Shown: positions 20,460 through 28,936, counted from the stretch's first letter. The stretch is 64,000 nucleotides of DNA from VRUE01 sp963705635 (GCA_963705635.1 CAVPKH010000004.1:372001-436000), one strand, 5' to 3'. The notes: a model not told the origin generated them from the sequence alone. Translations and numbers: made by a program.

Positions 20460-21845
20460 TCAAGGCAGCGAGGTCGACTCGCTCGAACGCAGCTCGGGCG
20501 CCTCCATGGGCAGCTCTTCGCCGAGCAGAAACGGCTGCAAAATACGGTTGGAGAGCAGCCCGAGGGCGCCCAGGTTGGCGAAGCCCGGGCCCTGGCTCAA
20601 TCCCGCCAGCCCGGGGATCTGCAGGCGCGGGTGCATCCCCGCCAGCTCGAGGTGGCGGCCGATCGGCACTTCCGTCCCCGCCGGCTGGTCCCAGACCGGG
20701 CCCACCCGCCGCTCGATCTTCGCCCGCACGTCGGCGGCGAAGAGCGTGCGCAGCTGCGCCAGCAGGTCGAAGCCGGTGCAGTTGGCGACGTAGTCGTGCT
20801 CGCGGCTGACGGTCCCCCCGGGAGATTCGCAGTCGAGGCGCACGCCCTCGCCACCAGCCGCCGCGCCGACGTCGGTGACGCGGCCGGTGACGAAGCTGCA
20901 GCGGTCGTCGTAGGCGATCGCTGCCAGGCTCGGCGGGTCGAAGACGCCGCGGTCGGAGTGCTTGACGAAGTCGCGGCGCGTCTGCAGGTCGAGCGAGCCC
21001 CATTCGACCGCATCCGGGTTGGAGAAGACGCGGTTCTCGAGGAAGCTCTCGCCGCGGCTCATCGGCAGCATCGGCGTGTAGATGGTGAAGCGGCAGCGGG
21101 GCCGCAGGCCGCGCAGGAACATGGTCGCGCTGAGCGCGCTCTCGCCGCCGCCGACGATCGCGACGTCGCACTCGCGGTCGTCGGGAATGCTGGCGAACTC
21201 GCTGCGCTTGCTGTCGCAGTGGAAGACGCGCGCCGCCACCGCGGGCTCGTGCGGGAAGGCCCGGTGGATGCCGGGGCCGGTCAGCACCAGCGCCCCACCG
21301 CTGTGCAGCGAGGCGCCACCGTCCTCCTCGACCTCGACCAGCCAGCGCTCGCCCTCGTCGTCGAGCGAGACGCTGGTCACCCGGCCGCTGAGATGGTCGA
21401 CGCCCTCGGTCGCCCGCGACATCACCCAGGTCAGGTACTCGCCGTAGTCGCGGTGGCGCACCTGCGGCGAGCCGGCGTCGACCCAGCGCGCGTACTGGCG
21501 CTTGCCGATCAGGAACTGCTGCCAGGTGAAAGCGGCGAGACCGGCGTCGATCGCCTCGCCCGCCTCGCCGAACTCCCGGTGGCTCTGGTATGGGAAGCCG
21601 ACGTCCTTGATCGGCGTCACCGCCAGCGGCTCCTCGCCCGAGGTCATGCCGTTGCGCCCCTTCCAGGAGGCGGCGACCTCGGTCCCCTCGATCACCTTGA
21701 TCGAGAGCCGGGTCAGGCCGAGGCCGTTGAGGATGTGGACCTTGGTCGCGATCCCAGCCGCCTTGGCGCCGGCGCCGACGACGATCAGGTCATGTTCGGC
21801 CGCTGGGCCGCTCGCGGTTACGTTTTCCGGTTCCAGGGGAGCCAT
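20460..21845 (-). CDS. MbtG-like flavin N-hydroxylating monooxygenase (lysine/ornithine type)
   Basis: 461 residues of the SidA/IucD/PvdA class, which use FAD and NADPH to hydroxylate a side-chain or primary amine. The FAD motif VVGAGAKAAGIATKVHIL has the GAGAKA form of mycobactin MbtG. KDVGFPYQS, the NADPH-site VAIVGGGESALSAT and LSQGPGFANLGALGLLSNRI near the C-terminus also match MbtG from memory. It is the last gene of the tRNA-headed operon, starting 6 bases after the P450 stop. The natural amine is unknown; no siderophore NRPS lies nearby, so a pathway-specific amine is likely. Confidence 0.85.
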   Translation of the reverse strand: MAPLEPENVTASGPAAEHDLIVVGAGAKAAGIATKVHILNGLGLTRLSIKVIEGTEVAASWKGRNGMTSGEEPLAVTPIKDVGFPYQSHREFGEAGEAIDAGLAAFTWQQFLIGKRQYARWVDAGSPQVRHRDYGEYLTWVMSRATEGVDHLSGRVTSVSLDDEGERWLVEVEEDGGASLHSGGALVLTGPGIHRAFPHEPAVAARVFHCDSKRSEFASIPDDRECDVAIVGGGESALSATMFLRGLRPRCRFTIYTPMLPMSRGESFLENRVFSNPDAVEWGSLDLQTRRDFVKHSDRGVFDPPSLAAIAYDDRCSFVTGRVTDVGAAAGGEGVRLDCESPGGTVSREHDYVANCTGFDLLAQLRTLFAADVRAKIERRVGPVWDQPAGTEVPIGRHLELAGMHPRLQIPGLAGLSQGPGFANLGALGLLSNRILQPFLLGEELPMEAPELRSSESTSLP

Positions 21846-21851
21846 GACGCC

Positions 21852-23165
21852 TCAGGCCGCGGATGGGACCGGGGCGATTGGCTTGGCGACGACGAGGCCG
21901 TGCTGGGCGGGGCTGAAGGCGATCGCGCCCCGCGTCACCCGCTCCGAGCGTGTCTCGACCGGCTCCAGCTCGACCTCCTCGAGCACGGTGCGCAGCACCC
22001 GCTTCATCTCCTGTTCGGCGTAGCTGGCGGCGAGGCAGCGGCGGGCGCCGCCGCCGAAGGGGATCCAGGTCGGCACCGCCGCGCGCTGCTCGAGGAAGCG
22101 CTCGGGGACGAACTCGCCAGGATCGTCGTAGACGTCCTCGCGGTGGTGGACCAGGTAGACGCAGGGCGCGATCAGGGTGCCGGCGGGGAGGTCGTAGCCG
22201 CCGAGCCTCGCCGGCTTGAGCAGGCGGCGGACGACGACCGAGACCGGCGGCCGCAGGCGCAGGGTCTCCTTGATCACCGCGTCGAGGTAGGCCTCGCCCT
22301 CGCCGGCCAGCAGTTCCTCCTGCAGCCGCGCCAGCTTCTCGGGGTGGCGCAGGAGGCGCTCGAAGACCCAGGCCAGCGAGCTCGAGGTGGGGCCGTCGGT
22401 GAGCAGCGTCAGCAGTTCGTCGCGCAGCTCCTTCTCGCTCAGCAGCGAGCCGTCCTCGTCCCGCGCCTCGACCAGGATCGAGACCGCGTCGCGGCGCCCG
22501 TTCTCCCCTTCCGCCCGCCGCCGCCGGGCCTCGGCCAGCACCTCCTCTTCCACCGGCGCCATCGCTTCGCGCCAGCCGCGGCTGCGTTCGAGCCAGCGCG
22601 GGCCGCGCAGGGCGAGCTTGCGCAAGCGGCCGTCGTCGTTGACCGCGTCGGTGAGGTTGGTGAGCAGGGCGCGCAGCCGGTCCAAGCGACCTTCGTCGTC
22701 GCCGAAGACGGCCCGCATCACGACCTCCTGGGTCAGCGCCTGCATCCGCGGCCAGAGCCTGAAGGGCTCGCCAACCGGCCAGGAGCGCACTTCGCGCCGC
22801 GCCAGCTCGGTCATCATCCCGGCGTCCTCGCGCATCCGCTCACCGTGGAAGCGCGGCAGCATCAGCTTGCGGCGGATCATGTGCTCGGGCTCCTCGCTGA
22901 GCATCACCGAGTGCGCCCCCAGCACCGGCCGCAGGGCCAGGTTGGGCATGCCCACCCCGAGGTCATTGGTGTCGGTGGAGAAGACCCGTTTGACGTCCTC
23001 GGGGTCGGCGAGCACGACCCAGGTGCCGAGGTGGCGCAGGCGCAGGGTGAAGGTATCGCCGTAGCGCCGGTGGCACTGCTCGAGCAGCGGCAGCGGCTCG
23101 CGCGCCCAGCGCGCCGACTGGACGAGGCGGGGAAGGCGTGGGCCCGGGGGGAGCTTTGCCCTCAC
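21852..23165 (-). CDS. Cytochrome P450
   Basis: 437 residues. The ExxR motif is KETLRLRPP, PERF is PEFVPERFLEQ-like (GEFVPERF), and the heme loop is FGGGARRCLAASYA with its Cys ligand. The I-helix reads LLTDGPTSSSLAWVFE, so the usual A/G-G-x-D/E-T-T proton-relay motif is altered, which may mean unusual chemistry. It is soluble, with no N-terminal anchor. ATGA overlap with the chorismate-mutase-like gene upstream and a 6-base gap to the N-hydroxylase downstream indicate co-translation. Substrate unknown; an arylamine-derived product is inferred from context. Confidence 0.93.
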   Translation of the reverse strand: MRAKLPPGPRLPRLVQSARWAREPLPLLEQCHRRYGDTFTLRLRHLGTWVVLADPEDVKRVFSTDTNDLGVGMPNLALRPVLGAHSVMLSEEPEHMIRRKLMLPRFHGERMREDAGMMTELARREVRSWPVGEPFRLWPRMQALTQEVVMRAVFGDDEGRLDRLRALLTNLTDAVNDDGRLRKLALRGPRWLERSRGWREAMAPVEEEVLAEARRRRAEGENGRRDAVSILVEARDEDGSLLSEKELRDELLTLLTDGPTSSSLAWVFERLLRHPEKLARLQEELLAGEGEAYLDAVIKETLRLRPPVSVVVRRLLKPARLGGYDLPAGTLIAPCVYLVHHREDVYDDPGEFVPERFLEQRAAVPTWIPFGGGARRCLAASYAEQEMKRVLRTVLEEVELEPVETRSERVTRGAIAFSPAQHGLVVAKPIAPVPSAA

Positions 23166-23473
23166 GCCCCGCTCCCGTCCACCGCCGCCGCCCCCTCCAT
23201 CAGCTCGTCCTCGAGCTTGCAGGTGGCGGCGATCAGCAGCTCGAAGAGGTCGGCGCTGAAATCGGCCGGCAGCTTGGCGTCGGCGCCGCGGGCGAGGTAG
23301 CGCGCCCGCACCTCGGCGACGCGCTCGGGCTGCATCATCGGGATCCCCCGCTCGCTCTTGAAACGGGCGACTTCGCGGCAGATCTCGAAGCGCTCGCCGA
23401 GCAGGCGCGCGATCTCCTCGTCGATCGGGTCGAGCCGGCGGCGGAAGGGCTCGAGGCCGTTGTCGCCGCTCAC
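23162..23473 (-). CDS. AroQ-fold chorismate mutase, possibly 4-amino-4-deoxychorismate mutase (PapB/CmlD-like)
   Basis: 103 residues, the size of a single AroQ helical domain. The sequence has the typical Arg-rich first helix (FRRRLDPIDEEIARLLGERF), Lys in VARFKSERG and the IPMMQPERVAEVRARY segment. The MMQ form recalls 4-amino-4-deoxychorismate mutases of pristinamycin and chloramphenicol pathways (from memory). It shares an operon with an aminodeoxychorismate synthase, the enzyme making that substrate, which favours the amino form over ordinary chorismate. ATGA overlaps occur on both sides. Confidence 0.8.
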   Translation of the reverse strand: MSGDNGLEPFRRRLDPIDEEIARLLGERFEICREVARFKSERGIPMMQPERVAEVRARYLARGADAKLPADFSADLFELLIAATCKLEDELMEGAAAVDGSGA

Positions 23474-24432
23474 GCCGGCGCCCCGTCGAGCAGGCCGGAG
23501 ACGAAGGCGAAGCTGCAGGCCGCCAGCGAGTCGAGCGCGTAGCCGCCCTCCTGGATCACGCAGATGGGGAGCCCCGAGGCGGCGAGCAGGCCGCCGATCT
23601 GGACGAAGATCTCCGGCGTGAAGGCCCAGGAGCCGTGCGGGTCGCCGGCGACGATGTCGTAGCCGAGCGAGACGACCAGCGCCGCCGAGGATTGGGCCAG
23701 CGCCTCGACCGAGGCGGCGACGGCGTCGAGGTAGGTGGCGGCGTCGGGGCTGCCGGAGAACTCGACCACGTGCTCGCGCTCGCTGCTCGGCGCCACGGTG
23801 CCGGCGGCCACGTTGGTCACCGGCGAGGCGTGCAGCGAGTGCAGGCTGGCGTCGCTCATCGACTCGACGATCGCCGCCGTGCCGTTGGGGTAGTGCAGGT
23901 CGAGGTCGAGGATGCCGACCGGCCGCACCCCGGCCTGGTGCAGGGTCTGCACCGCCGCGGCCGCGGTGTTGAGGTAGCAGTAGCCGGCGAACCAGGCCGG
24001 GCCCGCGTGGTGGCCGGGCGGGCGGCAGAGCGCGTAGGTGAAGCGGGTGCCGGCGGCGAGCCGCTCCGCCGCGGTCATCGCCGTCCGCACCCCCTCACGC
24101 GCGGCCTCAACCAGGCCGGCGCAGACTGGGATGTCCGGTGGCAGCCCGGGCGGGGTCAGGTCCGGCATCACCACCGGCTCCTCGGAGACCTCGCCGAGCG
24201 CTTCCAGGTAGTCGGGCTCGTGCAGGACGCTCAGTGTCTGCTCGACGTCTTCGCTGTCGGCGTCGGCGTCGGCCGCGTGGACGCCGGCGTGGCGCATCAG
24301 CCCGCGCCGCAGCTCCTCCATGCGGCGGTTGTCGTCCACCCCGGGCAGGATGCGGCCGCCTTCGAGGATCCAGTGAGCGGCGTCGCCGTTGCCGTCGGCG
24401 ACGCGCTGCTCGACCAGCAGCAGCTCGCTCAT
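23470..24432 (-). CDS. HDAC/acetylpolyamine amidohydrolase family protein
   Basis: 320 residues of the arginase-deacetylase fold, which uses zinc to cleave acyl-amide bonds. Catalytic His pair in CRPPGHHAGPAWF; zinc ligands Asp and His in DLDLHYPNGTA (family DxDxHHGNGT); the third Asp probably in GYDIVAGDPHGS; Tyr in IQEGGYALDSL. It would act as a deacylase on a pathway intermediate, plausibly removing a group installed by the GNAT next door (inference). Start ATG 24432 lies in an ATGA overlap with the 25-codon ORF upstream; a longer N-terminus is not supported by family length. Confidence 0.85.
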   Translation of the reverse strand: MSELLLVEQRVADGNGDAAHWILEGGRILPGVDDNRRMEELRRGLMRHAGVHAADADADSEDVEQTLSVLHEPDYLEALGEVSEEPVVMPDLTPPGLPPDIPVCAGLVEAAREGVRTAMTAAERLAAGTRFTYALCRPPGHHAGPAWFAGYCYLNTAAAAVQTLHQAGVRPVGILDLDLHYPNGTAAIVESMSDASLHSLHASPVTNVAAGTVAPSSEREHVVEFSGSPDAATYLDAVAASVEALAQSSAALVVSLGYDIVAGDPHGSWAFTPEIFVQIGGLLAASGLPICVIQEGGYALDSLAACSFAFVSGLLDGAPA

Positions 24433-24506
24433 CGCCGCCGCCCAGCCGACTTTTGCCCCAGCGGGGCGTGGCCAATGTCGGCTGCGCCGGCGGGCGGCGC
24501 GCTCAT
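24429..24506 (-). CDS. 25-codon bridging ORF between GNAT and deacylase genes
   Basis: The ORF begins MSAPPAGAADIGHAPL and ends in GRRR. Its ATG overlaps the GNAT stop (TATGA) and its own TGA overlaps the deacylase ATG (ATGA). The GNAT C-terminal codons supply a strong Shine-Dalgarno GGAGG five bases before the ATG. It matches the bridging ORF at 27171-27248 in length, overlaps and basic tail. It may be a translation coupler or a genuine small protein. Confidence 0.45.
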   Translation of the reverse strand: MSAPPAGAADIGHAPLGQKSAGRRR

Positions 24507-25015
24507 AGCTTCCTCCGCATCCGCGGGCCCAGGTGCTCGAAGCCGTTGCTGCGGTAGAAGGCCTCGGTCGCGCCGATGCTCTCGAAGCTCTCGCGCGGCA
24601 ACCCGACCTCGATCCGCCTTGCCCCCTCCTCCCGGGCCAGCTCGAAGAAGGCCGCCAGCAGCTCGCGGCCCAGCGCCCGGCTGCGCCAGTCGGGATGCAC
24701 CCAGAGGTCCTGGATCGTGCCGTAGCGCCCGGGGACGTGGATCGCGTGCTGCCAGCTGGCGGCGAGGACCCCGACGATGCCCTCGCCCCCTGCCTCCGCC
24801 ACCAGCAATGCCCCCGCCTCCCTGTCCCCTGCAAGCTCTCGCGTCGCCGCTTCCAGCTCGGCGATCGGCGGCCCGCCGCCGCTGAGCTCGACCAGCAGCT
24901 CGGCCACGCCGGCGGCGACCGCGGCGACGTCCGCGGGCCCCGCCTCGCGAACCCGCCAGGCGGGCGCGGTCGAGCGATCGCCGGTTTCGGCCTCCACCGA
25001 GGCGGAGTCGCTCAT
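24503..25015 (-). CDS. GNAT-family N-acyltransferase
   Basis: 170 residues with the GCN5 fold. Motif A, the acyl-CoA pyrophosphate loop, is LWVHPDWRSRALGRELLAAF, followed by GARRIEVGL and the terminal AFYRSNGFEHLGPRM typical of GNATs. It would acylate an amine in the pathway. Some GNAT-fold enzymes take aminoacyl-tRNA rather than acyl-CoA, which is worth considering given the tRNA and synthetase-like gene in this operon, but nothing in the sequence proves it. The start overlaps the synthase stop as ATGA. Confidence 0.88.
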   Translation of the reverse strand: MSDSASVEAETGDRSTAPAWRVREAGPADVAAVAAGVAELLVELSGGGPPIAELEAATRELAGDREAGALLVAEAGGEGIVGVLAASWQHAIHVPGRYGTIQDLWVHPDWRSRALGRELLAAFFELAREEGARRIEVGLPRESFESIGATEAFYRSNGFEHLGPRMRRKL

Positions 25016-27174
25016 GCAGCCTCCAGCGCCGCCCGCGCCGGCTCCAGCTCGACGCTCCAGGCGTCGGCCGAGTCGCTGCCGGTGACGGTGCGGGCGATCG
25101 CCGCCATCGGCGCCCGCGCCTTGAGCAGGATCTCGTCGAACTCGTCCTCGGGGTCGGACTGCATGACGATCGCCCCGCCGGCGCCGATCGTGGTCCGGCC
25201 CGGACGCAGCACGATCGTGCGGATGACGATGCTGAGGTCGATCACGCCGTCGAGCCCGAAGTAGCCGATCGCGCCCGAGTAGACGCCGCGCGCCTCGGCC
25301 TCGATGTCGTCGATGATCTCCATCGTTCGCTGCTTCGGCGCGCCGGTCATCGAGCCGCCGGGGAAGCAGGCGCGGGCGCACTCGACGGCGCTGTGCCGCG
25401 CCGCCAGGGTGCCCTCGACGGTGGAGATCAGCTGGTGCACGGTGGCGTAGTCCTCGACCACCATCAGCTCCGGGACGGCGACGCTGCCGACCTCGCAGAC
25501 GATGCCGAGGTCGTTGCGCAGCAGGTCGACGATCATCAGGTGCTCGGCGTAGGTCTTTTCGTCGTCGGTCAGCTCGGCCTTCAGCGCGGCGTCGCGAGCC
25601 GGGTCGTCAGCGCGCGAGGTCGTGCCCTTGATCGGCCGCGCCTCGACCCGGCGCTCGCGGTCGACCGAGAGGAAGCGCTCGGGCGAAGAGCTGACCACGG
25701 CGACCTCGCCCAGCTTCAGGTAGGCGGCGAAGGGGGCCGGATTGCTGCGGCGCAGGTTGCGGTAGAGGTCGAAGGGGGCCGGGCTGGCGGCGGTCGAGAT
25801 CTGGTCGGTGAGGCAGACCTCGTAGGACTCTCCCGAGGCGAGTTCAGCCTGGCAGCGGGCGATGTCGGCGAGGTACTGCTCGCGCCCGCGGCCGCACTGA
25901 AAGCTGACATGGGCATCGCTGGGCTCGCCGAAAACGGGCTCAGCGCTGCCTGCGGCCGCGGGCGGGCTGGAGAGGACGTCGTGCACGACTTCCTCGGCCT
26001 CGTCCAGCCAGCGATCGGCAGCGGTTTCCCCGCCGCTGCAGATCGCGAGCAGATGGGTGCGATGGCGCACGTGGTCGACGGCGATCAGGCGATTGGCCAG
26101 CATCAGCACCGCGTCGGGCACGTCGGAGCTGTGCGCGTTGGTGGCGCCGGAGTCGGCCTTGCACTCGTAGCCGAGGTAGCCGACGAAACCGCCGAGCAGG
26201 TCCGGCACCGCACCGCTGGGGGTCTCGACCCGGCGCCGGGACAGCTCGCGATCGAGCGCGTCGAAGATCGAGCCCCGCTCGATCTTCGTCTCCCCGGCGC
26301 GATGGACGCGAACCGCGCCGGCATCGACGTCGTACTCGAGCACGCAACGATCCTCCCCGGCGCTGGTGCCGAGGTAGGAGCACTGCGCGAGCCGGGTCGG
26401 CGCGTCGGCGCTGTCGAGCCAGAAGGCGTGCTCCTCGGCCTCGAAGAGCCGTTCGAAGAGCGCCTCGGTCGAGGGCTCGCCCGAGATCGTGCGCATGCGC
26501 AGCTCGGTCGCCGAGGCCGCCGGCTTGGCGGTCCGGGTCGCCTCGGCGCGGCGGGGGGCGCTCTGCGGTCGCTTCGTCGCCCGCTGCGGCGGCTCTTTGC
26601 GCTGCCGCGCCATGGCGTAGAAGTTCTCGACCAGCTTGGCGCCGTGCTCGGTGGCGATCGACTCGGGGTGGAACTGCACGCCCCACATCGGCCGCCGCCG
26701 GTGTTCGATCCCCATCACGACGCCGTCATCGGCCCAGGCGCAGACGTTGCCGTCGGGGCCCATGCCGGTGATCGCCAGCGAGTGGTAGCGGACGACCGGG
26801 AAGCCCTGGGGAATGCCGTCGAAGAGGCCGTCGCCTTCGTGGAAGATGCGGCTGAGGCGCCCGTGCATCGCCTCGGGGGCGCTGCTGACTTCGCCGTCGA
26901 GCATTTTCCCCAGGCCCTGGTGGCCGAGGCAGATGCCGAGCACGGGGATCTCGCTGAAGCGGAGGATGTCGTCGCAGACGCAGAAGTCGTGCCAGCGCCC
27001 CGGCGTCCCCGGCCCGGGCGAGAGCACGATCGCGTCGAAGTCCCAGCGCGAGAGGGCGCGCCAGGAGACGGCGTCGTTGTCGACCACGATCGGCTCCTCG
27101 CCGGAGACGCCGGCGAGCAGGTGGAAGACGTTGTAGGTGTAGGAATCGTGGTTGTCGATCAGCAGGGTCCTCAT
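25012..27174 (-). CDS. Fused aminodeoxychorismate synthase (glutaminase + PabB), PapA/PabAB-type
   Basis: 720 residues. Residues 1-190 are a class I glutamine amidotransferase: NHDSYTYNVFHLL, SPGPGTPG, nucleophile Cys in GICLGHQG, and QFHPES. After a basic, Ala-rich linker, residues 240-720 are the chorismate-binding domain with ARPIKGTTSR, whose Lys (PIKGT) marks aminodeoxychorismate synthase rather than anthranilate synthase, then FPGGSMTGAPK and GVYSGAIGYFG. It converts chorismate and glutamine to 4-amino-4-deoxychorismate. Fused forms are common in secondary metabolism (p-aminophenylalanine or PABA starters). Start ATG 27174 has GAGGTG upstream and an ATGA overlap with the bridging ORF. 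Confidence 0.92.
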   Translation of the reverse strand: MRTLLIDNHDSYTYNVFHLLAGVSGEEPIVVDNDAVSWRALSRWDFDAIVLSPGPGTPGRWHDFCVCDDILRFSEIPVLGICLGHQGLGKMLDGEVSSAPEAMHGRLSRIFHEGDGLFDGIPQGFPVVRYHSLAITGMGPDGNVCAWADDGVVMGIEHRRRPMWGVQFHPESIATEHGAKLVENFYAMARQRKEPPQRATKRPQSAPRRAEATRTAKPAASATELRMRTISGEPSTEALFERLFEAEEHAFWLDSADAPTRLAQCSYLGTSAGEDRCVLEYDVDAGAVRVHRAGETKIERGSIFDALDRELSRRRVETPSGAVPDLLGGFVGYLGYECKADSGATNAHSSDVPDAVLMLANRLIAVDHVRHRTHLLAICSGGETAADRWLDEAEEVVHDVLSSPPAAAGSAEPVFGEPSDAHVSFQCGRGREQYLADIARCQAELASGESYEVCLTDQISTAASPAPFDLYRNLRRSNPAPFAAYLKLGEVAVVSSSPERFLSVDRERRVEARPIKGTTSRADDPARDAALKAELTDDEKTYAEHLMIVDLLRNDLGIVCEVGSVAVPELMVVEDYATVHQLISTVEGTLAARHSAVECARACFPGGSMTGAPKQRTMEIIDDIEAEARGVYSGAIGYFGLDGVIDLSIVIRTIVLRPGRTTIGAGGAIVMQSDPEDEFDEILLKARAPMAAIARTVTGSDSADAWSVELEPARAALEAA

Positions 27175-27248
27175 TTCACACCTCGTTCGCGTCCCGATCG
27201 CCACGGACTCGAATGACCGGCGATCACCGTGACGATCGCGCCGCTCAT
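27171..27248 (-). CDS. 25-codon bridging ORF between the ArgRS-like and aminodeoxychorismate synthase genes
   Basis: The ORF begins MSGAIVTVIAGHSSPW and ends RERGVK. Its ATG overlaps the ArgRS-like stop (ATGA) and its TGA overlaps the synthase ATG (ATGA). GGAGGT lies six bases before the start, inside the last ArgRS-like codons. It is the same length and architecture as the ORF at 24429-24506. It could be a coupling device or a functional micropeptide. Confidence 0.5.
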   Translation of the reverse strand: MSGAIVTVIAGHSSPWRSGRERGVK

Positions 27249-28930
27249 CGCGCCACCTCCAGCCCGAGGCCGCGGGCGCCCTGGGCCAGCGCCGCCTGGA
27301 TCGCCTCCTGCACGTGCGGCTCGCGATCCTCCTCGACGTACCAGCGCGAGAGGTGGGAGACGTACTTGGCCAGCGGGCTGACGTCGAGCCGCTCGACCGC
27401 CTGCTGCAGGTGGCGCCGGTACATCTCCGACTGCACGACGGCGAAGCGGTAGTCGGGGTCCTGCGCCGGCTCGGCCGCCGCGGCGCCGGAGCCGTTGCCG
27501 TTGTGGGCGCGGGCGCGGGCCAGGTCCCAGCCGAGGCTCTGCTCCTCGCGCAGCAGCTTCTCCGGCTCGAAGTCGAGCGGTTTGGTGTTGGTGTGCATGA
27601 GGAAGTAGCCGAGTGCCACCTGCGGCACGATCGCTTCCGCCGCCGGGTGCCGCTGGCGCACCGCGGCGCGCCCCTCCTCGGCGTCCACCGCAGCATCGAT
27701 CCACTCGGCCAGCTCGTCGATCAGCAGCGCGTTGCGCTTGCTCGAGGAGACCGACTCGCTCTGTTTGGAGACCATCCCGTGGAAGACGTCGTGGGCGGGA
27801 TGGTTGATGTCGGCGCCGGCCCCCTTGGCCATCATCTCGTCCATCAGCTGGCGGCGGCAGGTGACGTGGGCGACCCACTCGAGGCCGCAGACCTGGACCG
27901 AGGTCGTGCCTTCAAGGTCCGGCGCCGTCATCCAGTAGGCCAGCGCCCGCATGTGCTGGGTCGGCAGGCCGTCGGCCCGCAGCAGCGGCATTTCCTCAAG
28001 CTCCTCGCGGTCGGTGAGGTAGATCACGGCGCCGTCGGGGCGGCGCTGCAGCATCCCGTGCTCCAACCCCAAGTTGGAGAGCTCGGCGACCTCGGGCAGG
28101 AAGTCGGACTCGAAGAAGACGCGGTCGAAGGAGATGCCGAGGCGGGCGAGCGTCTTGCGCTGGCCCGAGATCACCCAGGCGCGCGTCTTCGACCAGAGCT
28201 CGATCGCTTCCTGATCGCCGTCGAGGACGCGCTGCAGCAGGTCGTCGGCGCTGTCGTGGTGGACGTCGACCTCGCGGGTCAGCGAGCTGGCCGGGTTGTC
28301 GTCGCGCCCGGTCAGCGAGGGGCCGGTCTTGACGTACTCGGCGTAACAGGCGCCGACGAAGTGGTCGCTCTTCTCGCCGCCGCCCGGCGAGGACTGGGTG
28401 TGGCGGCCGCTCTTGACCACCCCGGCCATCGCCTCGCCCATGCTGCGACCGACGTCGCAGATGATGCTGCGGCGCTCGACCTTGCCGCCGGCCGCGGTCA
28501 GGGCGGCGCCGAGCGCGTTGCCGAGGGCGAGGTTGCGCAGGTGGCCGATGTGCAGCGCCTTGGTCGAGTTGGCATCCCAGAAGTTGAGCGCGAAGCGGCG
28601 CCCGGCGGCGAGGTCGGAGTGGTCCTCGGCGGCGCCGGAGGCCAGCGCCTCCCCGGCCTCCTCTACCCAGGCGTCGGCGAGGCGCAGCCAGACCTGCTTG
28701 TCGCCGCGATCGACGGCGGCGATCCAGGGCTCGCGCTCAAACCGCTCGAGCTCCGCCAGCGCCTCGGCATCCTCCTGCCAGCCGCGCACCCGCGGCACCA
28801 GCATCAGGTCGTAGCGATCGTGCGGCTGGTAGGGCGCCCTCGCGGCCCACAGCGCCGGCCCGGCCCCGCCCGCGGCAAGCGCATCGATGCGATCGAAGAG
28901 ATTTCCCGCCATAGCTGGTGTCGGCTCCAT
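27245..28930 (-). CDS. Arginyl-tRNA-synthetase-like class I enzyme in a biosynthetic operon
   Basis: 561 residues from ATG 28930 (TTG 28936 is also open). The class Ia signature is ALHIGHLRNLALGNALG near residue 130, followed by an ArgRS-like core (ICDVGRSMGEAMAG, LGISFDRVFFESDFL) and a KMSK-equivalent region VSSSKRNALLIDEL. A DALR-like helical tail (FAVVQSEMYRRHLQQAVERL) is present but short, and the N-terminal domain does not resemble the usual ArgRS one. It activates a carboxylate as adenylate by family logic. Context, not sequence, suggests a specialised role: it is the first protein gene after an unusual tRNA and heads a biosynthetic operon. The real substrate may not be arginine. No Shine-Dalgarno is seen. 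Confidence 0.85.
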   Translation of the reverse strand: MEPTPAMAGNLFDRIDALAAGGAGPALWAARAPYQPHDRYDLMLVPRVRGWQEDAEALAELERFEREPWIAAVDRGDKQVWLRLADAWVEEAGEALASGAAEDHSDLAAGRRFALNFWDANSTKALHIGHLRNLALGNALGAALTAAGGKVERRSIICDVGRSMGEAMAGVVKSGRHTQSSPGGGEKSDHFVGACYAEYVKTGPSLTGRDDNPASSLTREVDVHHDSADDLLQRVLDGDQEAIELWSKTRAWVISGQRKTLARLGISFDRVFFESDFLPEVAELSNLGLEHGMLQRRPDGAVIYLTDREELEEMPLLRADGLPTQHMRALAYWMTAPDLEGTTSVQVCGLEWVAHVTCRRQLMDEMMAKGAGADINHPAHDVFHGMVSKQSESVSSSKRNALLIDELAEWIDAAVDAEEGRAAVRQRHPAAEAIVPQVALGYFLMHTNTKPLDFEPEKLLREEQSLGWDLARARAHNGNGSGAAAAEPAQDPDYRFAVVQSEMYRRHLQQAVERLDVSPLAKYVSHLSRWYVEEDREPHVQEAIQAALAQGARGLGLEVAR

Positions 28931-28936
28931 GGGCAA

